Origin: Pochonia chlamydosporia 170
Taxonomy: Eukaryota; Ascomycota; Sordariomycetes; Hypocreales; Clavicipitaceae
DNA: 64,000 nt
Assembly: GCF_001653235.2 (NCBI RefSeq)
Contig: NC_035790.1
Location: forward strand, 4,526,001 to 4,590,000
Reading direction: 5' to 3'
The notes beneath the pieces were generated by a model. The model did not search any database and was not told where the DNA came from. It saw nothing but the letters and a program-made list of their open reading frames with translations. The first letter of the stretch is position 1, and every line of letters begins with the position of its first letter. Of the stretch, positions 49,859 to 60,128 are shown piece by piece. The position numbers and the translations under genes were made by a program.

Positions 49859-52602
49859 TGAAGACAGTAGTACGTGGAGAGTGAACAGCGTTAGGTCAGC
49901 AGAAACATCCAGCTGAAATCATTTTCAGAATGGGCTTCTCTGTGGTCTGTATTTCGTAGAGAACGAACTATGATAGCCAGCGCAACAAGGGTTAATGCTG
50001 TGCAACATGCCGGGAAAGGTGAGGTGTCACGATGGTAGAGTGCAAGCCAGCCAAGAGGCGGGTGTGACTTGGCCTTGTTTGGATCAGAGTGATCAGTTTG
50101 CTTCTTCCGGAGATGAGAGTCACTTTATCTCGTCCTGCGTCATTCGAAACTGCCGGTATTCTCGTTCTGCTTGAACGTCACTTGAATTCGGTGGAATCGT
50201 AAGTCTTCTGCACTAATACATGCCAACGGCATTTTGACTGTAGTTCTCGCAACTCTAGAAATCATGTCCCTGCCTGCGCTCTAGTCTCTTTGTTCCTGAA
50301 CAAGTGAGGCTCCACTAATGGATGGGTCTGGCTCGGAAACCGGGAGCAACAACATGCATCACCCGTCGTGGCGAAAGATTAGTTAAAACGCCATGCCGGT
50401 GGTGGCTTGAAACATGGTTGGGCAGGGCTGCCCAGAAGCTGAGGGCATGGCCAAGTGAGCCGGCGCTCAGAGCACCGACTCCTAAAATAGTTTTGATTGC
50501 CTCGAGTCTCCCGGATGTTGCAAGCATGGCTGAATTGAAGGTTGCACATCGGTTCAGTTGGCAAGGAATCCAGCAGCCTAGAATGATGGTGATGGAAACA
50601 CCCAGACGAACAGGACGTGTGCTTGAAATTGTAACATCCTTGCTGCATGTATCTGCTCACAATGTTCCAGATCTGCACGCTCTGCTACTTTGGTAACAGA
50701 GGGGCCGGCTTGCATCCAAACAGATGGTAGAATTTGATGGCAAGATTGTCCTTGGGTTGATAACGGTAAGCCAACAACCAGTCGTACGACATTCATGTGA
50801 AAGGAACCAGGCTTAGGCGACATTTAATACGCAGGTCTGAGGACGATCAAGCCCCTGTTCCGTACGTAATATCTCGTCGCAACACCGCAGATACTGAAGT
50901 GTTTTCCGGGCCTGTGCCAGAATTATCTCATGTAGCATCAACTGTGTAAGACTTTCGAAGAAACGGGTCTTGCCAGTCTGGGTCGGAGCATGTAATCATG
51001 ACCGGAAGAAGCGCCAGGCTCTTCTTCACCGTAACGAAGTTGCTTCCATACATCTTATTTTGGCGCCTTCAGGTAGGACTGTACTCCCGAGCTATACGGG
51101 GCAGAAGATGAAGGGTTGATTATTTAGGCTTTCTCTCGTCCTTCCTACCTAGGGGCAGTAGTGTAGCAGTGGGCGGGTTAAAACACCTAGAAACTCTGTC
51201 TGATTCTTCAGTATTATTGCTGTGTGTCCGCTGGCATTCAGTTGGGGGATATTGATTATGGACGGAACGCGAAGTTGAAAATGATGCGACGTCTCATGCC
51301 AGTGTGATGTCAGATAGGAACAAGGTTTGTGGATGGCACTTAGACAAACAAACTCTACGTACCACGTTCAGACCACCAAATACGCTGTGCGCCGACGAAC
51401 AGAGCAGCTCTTTTGTTGAAAACCAACACCGTACCGCACTGGTGGAACGTCTGGGTACGGACCCCGTGAGGTTGCTAAACTCCACGCACACGGACCCAAA
51501 TAGTTGATGCTATTCCCTCCCGGAATCTGCCCCCCGATGTTGCGATTGGGTCTGTGCAAAATACTCTATTGGACATGCTCGTCGATTACTCCGTAATACA
51601 CACCCATTAATTAGACTTATAGTGGGCCATTCCGTCGTGAGAATTGGCCTAACCTACCGAGTAGGTCTGTTGGACTCGTTGTGTTGTGCTGATCCGTGCT
51701 CGATTTCCGAGACCAGGGCGACATGCTTCGAGGGCACCAAGGCCTCCATGTCGGTATGGATGCAGGGCACTGTCTTCGAGAAAGCCAAACCCTTGCGAGG
51801 GATCCTCAGCGGCAAACTCTCGCATCATTAGCGCGGTGGAGGGTTGCATCATGCAGCATAATGGTCGACGAGCTTGCAGTGAGGCTAGCGTGGCACATGC
51901 AGCAGAGACGGGACATCAAATAATGAAGCATGGGTATGTTGAAGCAATCAAAGACATACGGAGCAACTTGCAGTCGAAACACGGCAAAGCAGAGCAGCTC
52001 GGGGGACAAGATTTCGACCGGGAACACGACAGGTTGAGAGAGGGGAGAGAGGAGATGCGAAGATGAGCACTTGAGGGGAGAGAAGACCAGGCCAGAGTGA
52101 ATCTTGGTCCCACCAAGAGAGATGGTTGTAGGTACAGGTACTTGTACTTTGTACTGCCAACTTGGAACCAGACTGGTATTGGCTGTACCAGACCAGACCA
52201 GACCAGACCCGACTCGATGCTCTCAACTTAAAACAGCACGGCAGGCACTGCCCCAGACGCTCCAGCCAGAAAGGCCAGAAGCACGCCACCATCAATTGAT
52301 CCATCAATACTTAAGTACTTACGTATGTACCATACCATACGTCTAGTGCGTGGTGCCATTCGATTCCATTTGATCTTCGATCCCGTCCCGTCGCCGCGAC
52401 CAAAAAGTACTTGACCAGACTTGACCAGACCCTCCTCTCTTCTTCTTTCCTCCGCCACGACCGCCGCATCACCAACAATTATCGAGTCGAGTTGCAGAAT
52501 TGCGAGAATCCAACGCCCGGCTGCTGGGTTACGCATTACCAGCGTCGCTCGCACCGTCAACCACGTCGAAAACTGTTCCTTCACTGCTTTCGGCTAGCCA
52601 AC
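49859..52602. other. Upstream region of the zinc transporter, no supported gene
   Basis: Short frames only (50322-50696 plus, 50315-50527 minus, 51686-52066 plus); the minus frame at 50527 (SGRLEAIKTILGVGALSAGS) might be another relic. TACTCCGTA is at 51587-51595. A tandem of four CCAGA units lies at 52188-52207 and a 10-bp tandem TTGACCAGAC at 52411-52430, the latter about 170 bp before the zinc transporter ATG. Confidence 0.45.
52411..52430 (+). repeat. 10-bp tandem TTGACCAGAC (two units) in the zinc transporter promoter
   Basis: Two perfect adjacent copies, about 170 bp before the ATG at 52603. The embedded CCAGA word also forms tandems at 52188-52207 and 9355-9369. A regulatory role is unproven. 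Confidence 0.5.
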
Positions 52603-54521
52603 ATGGGCGCCAAGATGGCCTGGTCCAAGAGCACTCGCATCAAGGTCATGATTGCTATTGACACGGCCTTTTTCTTGCTCGAGTTGATTTGCGGTTTCCT
52701 TGCTCACTCACTGGCTTTAACTGCGGATGCGTTTCACATGGTATGTTCCCTTTCCAAACCTAAGACCTGGTTTGGTTTGTTTTGTTCTTGTTTGGTGTGG
52801 GATGCCATCTTGACATCATCGCTAATATTCGCCACACAGCTCAACGACATCATCTCCCTCGTCATCGGATTATGGGCTGTTGTCGCCGCACAGAAAGAAA
52901 CAACCGACGAATTTACATTCGGAGTACGTCTGCACATCGGCATCGGTGTCATCCCTTCAAAATACCAAAACCTATACCGACTGCTTGCTAATGACACAAA
53001 TTACAGTGGGTTCGTGCCGAAATTTTGGGTGCCTTCTTCAATGCCGTCTTCCTCATCGCTCTATGCGTCTCCATCATTCTTGAGGCCCTGACCCGATTTG
53101 TTGAACCCCCCGAGATCAACCAACCTAAGCTCATTCTCATTGTCGGGTGTGCCGGTCTGGCATCCAATCTACTTGGATTTGTTGTGCTTGGTGGCCACGG
53201 ACATTCTCATGGTGATGAAGAAGAGGGCCATGACCATGATCATGATCACCACGACCATAGCCACGCTGTCCAGGAGGGAGCCTCCTCGGACACGGACAAC
53301 CTCCGCCGCACTGTCGCTAACGAGGAAGGCGCTGTAGGGGATGTCCTCCCCGAAGTCATTACAAGACGAGCTGGGAACACGAGTCCCGAGACGTCTCGTC
53401 GCATCCGATTCGGAGATGACAACACCGGCCGAGAGGAATCAAACAGTAGAAACCGGTTGGGTGCTGCTCAGTCTAGAGGGCGTGCCCGACGACGCTCCAG
53501 TAAGAGCGGGCACTCGCGCTTCCAGAGCATCGAGGACATGAGCATCCATCCAGCCAGTTTCCGTCAGGACATTATTGCAGCTAGTCTTGCCGCATCCTCG
53601 GGAGCCGGTCTCATCGCCGACAGCGACACCAGTGAAGATGCTCTGATCGGCGACTCGGAAACCGACGTCAACGAAGAATCACCGCTGCTCGCGGGCGGTG
53701 GCAAGGGGAACAACGGAGCCATTGGCCACTCGCACTCGCACTCACACTCACACTCACACAAACGGCCCCGCCGAGATTCGAGTGTGCACGACGGCCACAA
53801 CCATACGCTGCCCAGAAAGGCCGGAGCCAAGGCCAGCGGTCACAATCACGCTGACATGGGCATGAACGCCATGATGTTACACGTTTTAGGTGATGCATTG
53901 GGTAACGTCGGCGTCATTGTCACCGCCCTCGTCATTTGGCTGACCGACTGGCCGGGCAAGCTGTATTGCGATCCGGCTGTGTCTCTCCTTATCACGGCCA
54001 TTATTCTCAAGACGTCCATCCCCCTGACCCGTGCTACCGCTAGGGTCTTGCTTCAGGCCACTCCTGAGAACATTAGCATCCAAGACATTCGCCAAGACAT
54101 TGAAGGTCTTCCCGGTGTCGTCAGCTGTCACCACATTCATGTATGGCAATTGTCCGACACCAAGGTGGTTGCCAGCATGCACCTGCAAGTGGCGTTTCCC
54201 ATTAATGAGCACAGCGGCGAAAAATACATGCAACTCGCCAAGAGAGCCAGGAAGTGCCTCCATGGATACGGCATCCATAGTGCTACCATTCAACCCGAGT
54301 TTTGTTTGGATCGACAACACCGACATGCAGGGGACGCGGCAGCCTTGCGGATGGACGGAGGATTAGACGGTACCGGCGAGAACGCCTGCCTACTAGAATG
54401 TATCGATGACTGCCAGGCAGAGGGTTGCTGCCCCCCCGGCGACTCTTCGTCCAAAGCATCATCGAGTCGCCGCGGTAGCGAGACAACTCAGGGCGGTGAT
54501 GATGCGAGTCATCAACACTAA
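52603..54521 (+). CDS. Vacuolar-type zinc transporter, cation diffusion facilitator (ZRC1/COT1-like)
   Basis: Exons 52603-52740, 52840-52923 and 53007-54521 give 578 aa. Introns are 99 nt (GTATGT...CACAG) and 83 nt (GTACGT...TACAG), phase 0. The joined product starts MGAKMAWSKSTRIKVMIAID with TM1, then TM2 containing HSLALTADAFHM|LNDIISL and TM3-4. A long cytosolic loop has two His-rich stretches (about 138-160, HGHSHGDEEEGHDHDHDHH; about 315-325, alternating HS). TM5 carries LHVLGDALGNVGV with the zinc-binding His366 and Asp370. The C-terminal cytosolic domain includes LPGVVSCHHIHVWQLSDTKV. These features match Zrc1/Cot1, proton-coupled antiporters that load zinc or cobalt into the vacuole. 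A Cys-rich tail (CLLECIDDCQAEGCC) may add metal ligands. Confidence 0.95.
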
Positions 54522-54951
54522 ATTCGAAACTAATCAAAGCATCCTTTTGCCTTTCCTTTTGTTTTAAAACTTGTTAGCCCATAAAATCTGCCGTTTACAT
54601 TTGGGCGAAGTGCCACCTACCAGGCACAAAAGATTTAGAGACAGGGGAGGGGCTATGCACTGTTCCCCCAAGCGATGCTATTGGGATCGCTTCCTGCTTC
54701 ATGGTGTTGAAGCACAAACTAATACAAACCATATTAATTGATAGCCACCTTCATTACACCATTTTTCTGGGACTTTGTTTTTGCAATTTTCTGGTCAACA
54801 CGGGCGTTTCAAGGAGCTACAGCGGGTCTTGTTTGTTGTCGTCATCTATCTCTGTCAAGGTTCATTATATGATGGAGGTCTGTACTAGGTTCAGTAGCGA
54901 AGAGCACCGTTACTCTTTGATATGAGGAAGACGGTAGTAGATGAAAATAGC
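54522..54951. other. 3' flank of the zinc transporter gene
   Basis: AT-rich sequence after the stop with T-runs (TTTTGTTTTAAAA near 54557-54569) suited to a 3' UTR. Nothing else is recognised. Confidence 0.5.
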
Positions 54952-55287
54952 TCAAAAGCGATCTATTCCGTAAAATATGGCTTTCAATTTGTAAGAGACT
55001 CGTGGATGAGGAGGCGACTGTTCTTCAAAAGTGAAGTTTGAACTGTCTGGGGCGTGGTAACAGCGGTCTCCTAGTTTCGCGAATTTAGACCACGAACAAC
55101 TATCGTAAACTTTCAAGTCCCTTGACATCAATGACTCGAGGCTAATCTCGCTGAGAAATTGTTCCATATGCTGCACAATCAAGCATCCTCCTTGCGCCCT
55201 GTCCCAACCTTCAGCCCCAGTCCTGTCACCATGTATGCAAGACGCTCCCATAAAACCCCCTTCATCTTGCTGAAAATAGAGCCCCAT
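54952..55287 (-). CDS. Hypothetical small protein (111 aa), uncertain
   Basis: A single ATG-started frame of 111 codons. A TGA lies just upstream of the ATG in the same frame. Composition is protein-like (HMEQFLSEISLESLMSRDLK, FTFEEQSPPHPRVSYKLKAI) but there is no signal peptide, membrane segment or known motif. It lies between the zinc transporter 3' end and tRNA-Met. It could be a small gene, an exon relic or chance. Confidence 0.25.
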   Translation of the reverse strand: MGLYFQQDEGGFMGASCIHGDRTGAEGWDRAQGGCLIVQHMEQFLSEISLESLMSRDLKVYDSCSWSKFAKLGDRCYHAPDSSNFTFEEQSPPHPRVSYKLKAIFYGIDRF

Positions 55288-55403
55288 TCGTATAGATCAT
55301 CTACTGGTCAAAAAATCGCAAGCGAGGCTTCGGAATTGACAATCGCTCCAGCGCCTAAAGCCGAATAGGATACAATAAGCCATCGGGTCGTCAACAAATC
55401 AAC

Positions 55404-55513
55404 GTCTTCATGGCGCAGTTGGTTTAGCGCGTTGGTCTCATAAATTGTTGTTTATGATCAGATGAATAATCTGGGCCATCCAAAGGTCGCGAGTTCGAGT
55501 CTCGCTGAGGACA
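55404..55513 (+). tRNA. tRNA-Met (CAU), elongator type, with a 35-nt intron
   Basis: The acceptor strands GTCTTCA (55404-55410) and TGAGGAC (55506-55512) pair over 7 bp with one G-T wobble; the discriminator is A55513. The D-arm has GCGC/GCGC (TGGCGCAGTTGGTTTAGCGC). The anticodon loop reads CT-CAT-AA with CAT at 55439-55441, and the intron 55443-55477 sits one base 3' of the anticodon, the canonical nuclear position. The T-arm GCGAG-TTCGAGT-CTCGC is perfect. The standard TTCGA loop and G1-C72 pair indicate the elongator, not the initiator. The mature tRNA is 75 nt before CCA addition. Confidence 0.92.
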
Positions 55514-55523
55514 TTTATTTTTT
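55514..55523 (+). terminator. RNA polymerase III terminator of tRNA-Met
   Basis: CATTTATTTTTT begins directly after the discriminator base, with a run of six T at 55518-55523, the standard Pol III stop signal. Confidence 0.75.
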
Positions 55524-56454
55524 GCTCATTGAGTGGATTTTTTTGGTCCTCTTTTGGTGGTTTGGTTTGGTTTAGTTTGGTGGGGCTTATCTGTTTGAGT
55601 CTGGTAGGGTTTGTGGGTGATGGTGGCATTGACTTGTGTTGCTTGTTTTTTTGAGAGTACGGAGTATTGTGGTCAAAGTTTGAGGGCTGTGAAGGAAGTT
55701 AAAGGAATTGCTGGGGCGTGAAGTCCATTCAAAATGTTATAGTACGGGCTGTGGTATGAATGGGATTACTTTGAGAATATGCGGAATATTGGTGTAAGCG
55801 TTACATCTACACTGCTGGGTCAAAAGTAATTGAACAAGAGAAGGGTATCGCGTATCGCATTGTATGCTGGACCATACTGAGATGTGTTAGTAGTATATAT
55901 ACCTGGGTACTTAGATGTGGGCAAATACTTTTCACCACAGACTGGTATATACGTATCTCCTTGTGAGGTGAGGGACGAGAACGGAAATTTTGTTGGCTCT
56001 AAAATGTCAAGGCAACATGGACGTTTTGGCGGAAATTGAACAAATAAATGATCACAAAGGGAAGTGGTGATATCTGCTATCTCGCCGAGAGGACTTGGAG
56101 TTGTCAGTCCGCGAAATTCCAAGACTACGCAGACTAGGCCAAGTCAAATGCTGGAAACTATTCTCTTCATGTACATGTTAAGTGTTGGCATGTGCTCATA
56201 AATTCGGCCAACCGTAGCCATCCGCTAACATATCAAACGTAAACTAGGTAATGTAGTATAATACCTCCCCTCATCATCACTTACACCAAGCTCCCTATGC
56301 CAATGAAGAACAAAGCAGCTCGCCAGCAACTCAATGCAAATTAAATCAGTTCAATCATAACCCAGACATCCAAACAAACCTAAACACAAGGTTAGAAACA
56401 CCATGATCAACAGCACGGCAATAAAGCCACCATACCTTCTCCCCATTTCCCCAT
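55524..56454. other. Intergenic region after tRNA-Met
   Basis: Contains T/G-rich runs (GGTTTGGTTTGG near 55560), one TACGGAGTA at 55658-55666 and the TA-flanked repeat described below. The last few hundred bases probably include the 3' UTR of the gene at 56455. Confidence 0.5.
55808..55955 (+). repeat. TA-flanked dispersed repeat, copy 2 (possible transposon end)
   Basis: Begins after TA with CACTGCTGGGTCAAAAGTAA and follows the same order of blocks as the copy at 9404 (GGTCA, AATTGAACA, GGTATC, TATCGC, TTGT, TGCTG, CAAATAC, CACCACA). Both copies are in the plus orientation, 46 kb apart. Confidence 0.5.
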
Positions 56455-57265
56455 TCATAGCTGGTATTCAGCAAGCGGTCCATTCTTGGAGTGCAACACC
56501 CGATTCACTACACCATTAGCATCACCACATCTTATCAAACAAACGAAAACACAGCAACATACCTTGCTCCCTAAATTTCGGCCTCTCATACGTCTCCTCC
56601 CCCCGAATCCACCATATCCTCAAATACCACGCCGCAACAAGCGCATCCCTCTCCCGCGCCGTCATCGCCGCCGTCACCCCCAAGCTCAGCTCCCCATCAC
56701 GAAACAACTCCCTCGCCACCAGCTCACCATCCCCGTTCCTCCATTCCCAAACCACCCCGTTCCTCCTGTGTCCCGTATTCTCTGCGGCCTCAAATAAAAC
56801 CTGCTTCCCTTCCTTTCTCAGCCGTCTGTCCGCGCCCCATTTCGCCGGCACAAACCGAAACCGCCTCCCGGTCTTAAACACCGCGTCCGACCTCTCAATG
56901 CCCATGTTTCCCAGAGTCTGGCGTGACTGCGACTCAGCTTGGTATGGGAACATGCACATTTCGCCTTTTTTCGGGTGTTTTAGGTGGAACAGCACACGGT
57001 TACGAGATTTAATGGTTGGTTCGCCTTCGGTTGTGCGGACTTGAAGCTGGAGTTTCTCCATGACGACTTTCCGGTCTGTTTCCTTTAGGGAGTTGAGGTG
57101 GTGGGAAAATTCGTAGAGAGGCGGTCCGAGGGGATCATTGGACCGAATGAATCTATCGGAGATGCAGAGCGTTTCTTGCGGAACTAGGTCATTTGAGTGG
57201 TTGTTGTTACTGCTGGTGCATTCGTCATACGAGGGCAGGTCTTCGTTTCTAGTTGGGACGTCCAT
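56455..57265 (-). CDS. Hypothetical fungal protein with N-terminal PSYDE motif
   Basis: Exons 57265-56563 and 56507-56455; the 55-nt intron (GTATGT, branch TGCTAAT, acceptor GTGTAG) replaces a short in-frame ending by VNRVLHSKNGPLAEYQL. The product is 251 aa. The start at 57265 is the first ATG and gives MDVPTRNEDLPSYDECTS; LPSYDE resembles a PY-type docking motif for WW domains or arrestin-like adaptors. The rest is mixed alpha/beta with many aromatics (VLFHLKHPKKGEMCMFPY, RFRFVPAKWGADRRLRK, VVWEWRNGDGELVAREL, ALVAAWYLRIWWIR) and no membrane segment. The alternating basic and aromatic strands faintly recall Tubby/LURP-like beta-barrel proteins of fungi, but this is a guess. Function unknown. 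Confidence 0.75.
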
Positions 57266-58357
57266 TCTCAATACCTGCTATCCGTCTAAGGTGAGTTTTA
57301 GCTTCGAGAAGTGAAAATGGCGCTCTAGAAGGCTGCTCAGAACATTCCATTTGAATTGGCAACGGGTCTCCATAACCGAGGCGGAGTACTGAATCGTCCA
57401 TCGTCGAGACATTCCGAGTTTAGTATAGCTCAGCTGACCGTACAGCCTCACCCGCCCAAACTTCATCGTTTAGTACGGAGAAGGTTGTCCCATCTGCAGT
57501 GTTCGCCCCAAATAAACGAGCTCGCCTGCGCCTTGGGGGTTCTGTGGGTTGTGGTTTTCGTTCAAGGCTACCATTACTCACTCGGTTGCAAACGTAGTCA
57601 TACAGCACGGTACAGCTGAGGCAGTTGAAACCGCCAAAGTGTACTAAGGTGTAGTGTTGCCCAGGATGCGGAACTTTTAATATGAATGAATGTCGCTTGT
57701 GTTTGAGGTAAAGTCTTGGGAATGGCTAAGCCTTGTTAACTGATGAGACAGACATCACGGGTGCCTGTGCTGTCATTCAAGCGTCTTCAAGAGACGATAA
57801 CTCTGAGCAATTGGTACAAGCTGGTAAGTACCTGGGCATTCAGTAACTGGAAGACCGAGCCTATGCTCGTGACAGCTTGCCAGTGCCAACCCCAAACGCT
57901 ACCAACTATGAGACATTTGGGGTACATCTAGCACATTCAGAGACATCAATTCAGGATGTTACGTTGTTCCGACTTCAACAACTTTGCCGCTCTCCGAGTC
58001 AGCTGATACTAGCAATATTAGGAGTCAAAATGCATTCATCACACGCATAGAAATCCCACCACAGTTAGCAGTCACCCCAGCCCGTCACATCACGTCACAC
58101 CAACACCACAGGTATAGTGCTCAATAGATTCCATTATCCCAAAAGCAAAATCCTCCTAGCCACATGGGTAGATGCGTTCGTCTGCCGATATAAACATCTC
58201 GCAACCACTTCCACCCAACTAACCAAGAGAATCTATCCGTTAAACGCCCATCATGTGTTCCCATGGTAACCCCCAAGACCAGACATGGCATACACACAAA
58301 TTCAGTACTTTGATCTTTTCACTTCGTCGCCATCCAGTGCCCAAGGACTGCAAAATC
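57266..58357. other. Intergenic region between the PSYDE-protein gene and GAR1
   Basis: Upstream region of the minus-strand PSYDE gene plus the 3' flank of GAR1. Only small frames are present and no RNA gene was recognised. Confidence 0.5.
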
Positions 58358-59103
58358 TTAGAAACCACGTCCCCGTCCTCGGAAACCACCACCTCCACCA
58401 CGGCCACCTCCCCGACCACCGCTGAATCCACCGCCTCCCCTACCGCCAAAACCACCACGACTGCCTCCCCTTGAGAAACCACCACCACCACGGCCTCCTC
58501 GTCCGCCAAAGCCGCCGCGAGCACCGCCGCGAGGTCCTCCGCGGCCACCACCTCCACGTCCACCACGAGCACCACCCGCCCTCTTGGGCTTCTTCTCCCC
58601 CGCAACCTTTGGCTTGGGCAAGAACTTCTCCAGCGGCAGCAACTTGTCACCTCCGATGAAGACCTTATCACCAGCCTTAAAACTCGTCGCCACGATACCC
58701 TCCTGAGGTTTAATCGTAAAGTACACTTCGTTGATGGGTCCAAGCACTTCGTCGACCTTGCCAATGGGGGTCTTATTCTCGAGATAGATCGGGGCGTTGA
58801 AGTACGGGACTTTGACGTTTGATGAGCGGCAAAACATTTCGCCTTCGACAGCGTGTTCGACGGTTCCCATTTCCTGAACCTCAGCAGGTGGTCCGGCCGG
58901 TGCGAAGCCGCCACCTCGTCCGCCTACCATGTTCTTGTCAGTTTTTTTTGCACAGCAAGTTTCTCCATGCGTCTCCCACAAATGCGAATTGCGAGGCTAC
59001 ACATGCAGGACAACCATGGAAAAAATTGCTACTCACCTCTGAAACCACCGCCGCCACCTCCTCGACCGCCAAAGCCGCCGCCACGGCCGCCTCTGAATGA
59101 CAT
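58358..59103 (-). CDS. GAR1: H/ACA snoRNP core protein Gar1
   Basis: Exons 59103-59037 and 58923-58358; the 113-nt intron is GTGAGT...GGTAG with branch CTGAC. The product is 210 aa. The first exon encodes [16 protein letters not shown]..., and the splice continues the RGG run into [20 protein letters not shown]. The central domain has [35 protein letters not shown] and [20 protein letters not shown], the Gar1 beta-barrel signature. A long second Gly/Arg/Phe-rich tail ends GFRGRGRGF. Gar1 works with Cbf5, Nhp2 and Nop10 in the nucleolus to pseudouridylate rRNA and snRNA. The two flanking RGG tails are usual and are likely methylated on arginine. The acceptor choice (TAG at 58926-58924) is set by frame continuity; an AAG 12 nt upstream would break the frame. 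Confidence 0.95.
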
Positions 59104-60128
59104 TTTTGTGTTGCGGAAATACAGTGGTTGCTGCTGTGAGGGTGCGATTATACCGACTTGACTTTTTCTCTGCAGAGAAACTTTTTGGGCTGGAATAGCC
59201 TGCACAGGAATTTTATTTTTTCCGCAGTTCGTCCATTGGCGCTGCTGATTGGTTGAGAGACATGCTTCCGTGGATAGTGGGGCAGCGGGCAGGGGTTCGG
59301 CTAGGATCCATCTGGCTTACCCTATTGTAGATGTGTAAATTGTGTGAATCGACATGCTGGGAAGGTGATCTGATGAATTGTGAATTTAATTTGATGAATT
59401 GCAAATGCATGTGTATTATACATCTTTCTTACACCTATGTTCCGGCTTTTTTCTAATGTACAATCAACCATCGTATCGTAGCCAGCGCTTCAGACATGGC
59501 TTGAGCAGAGGTCCAATGTTTTCGCCGCGTGCTTAGTCCGCCAGGGATGTTGAGCACCAGTCAAAGAGTCTGATGGACCACAACCTCGTCCAACTCTTTC
59601 ACGGACCGCATCGTAGCTTCCTCGCCAACACCTTGGCGCAACATTGAAGGGTCAGACCACTCTTACGCGAATATGGCTCGTCGAAGCCACGATCATGAGA
59701 ACTCATCGTAAAGCCACAGGCACAGAAAATGTGCCATGGATCGCCACTGGAAACAACTTCTACTTGAATGCTCCTATTTTCACAGGCACGCAGATTCTGC
59801 GCATGGTGAGCGATCTGCAAATCGCGATTTTACAAGTATGGTCCCTGCTTTAATTGTCGATCGTTGTTGTTTCGCGCGGCCTTGTGACTGTCGCAATGAT
59901 GATGTAACACTCCCACAGAAAGTTGCTAAAAGGGAATGGTATTGTTGTTGACATTGCCCAAAGAGGTTGCAGCTGTGGCTGATCTACGTGACAACATTGA
60001 CATCGGATATTTGGTTCCTTGTATAAAATGGGTTGATAGGAAAACTCTCGACATACACCGACCACCCCATTCTAGTAGTTTGGACACTATATATCTTCCA
60101 ACCTTTTTGAGCTACTGCCCCAACGACA
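59104..60128. other. Intergenic region upstream of GAR1, no supported gene
   Basis: Contains the GAR1 promoter. AT-rich direct repeats of GATGAATT occur at 59372-59379 and 59393-59400. Small plus-strand frames between 59640 and 59950 have no recognisable domain. Confidence 0.5.
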
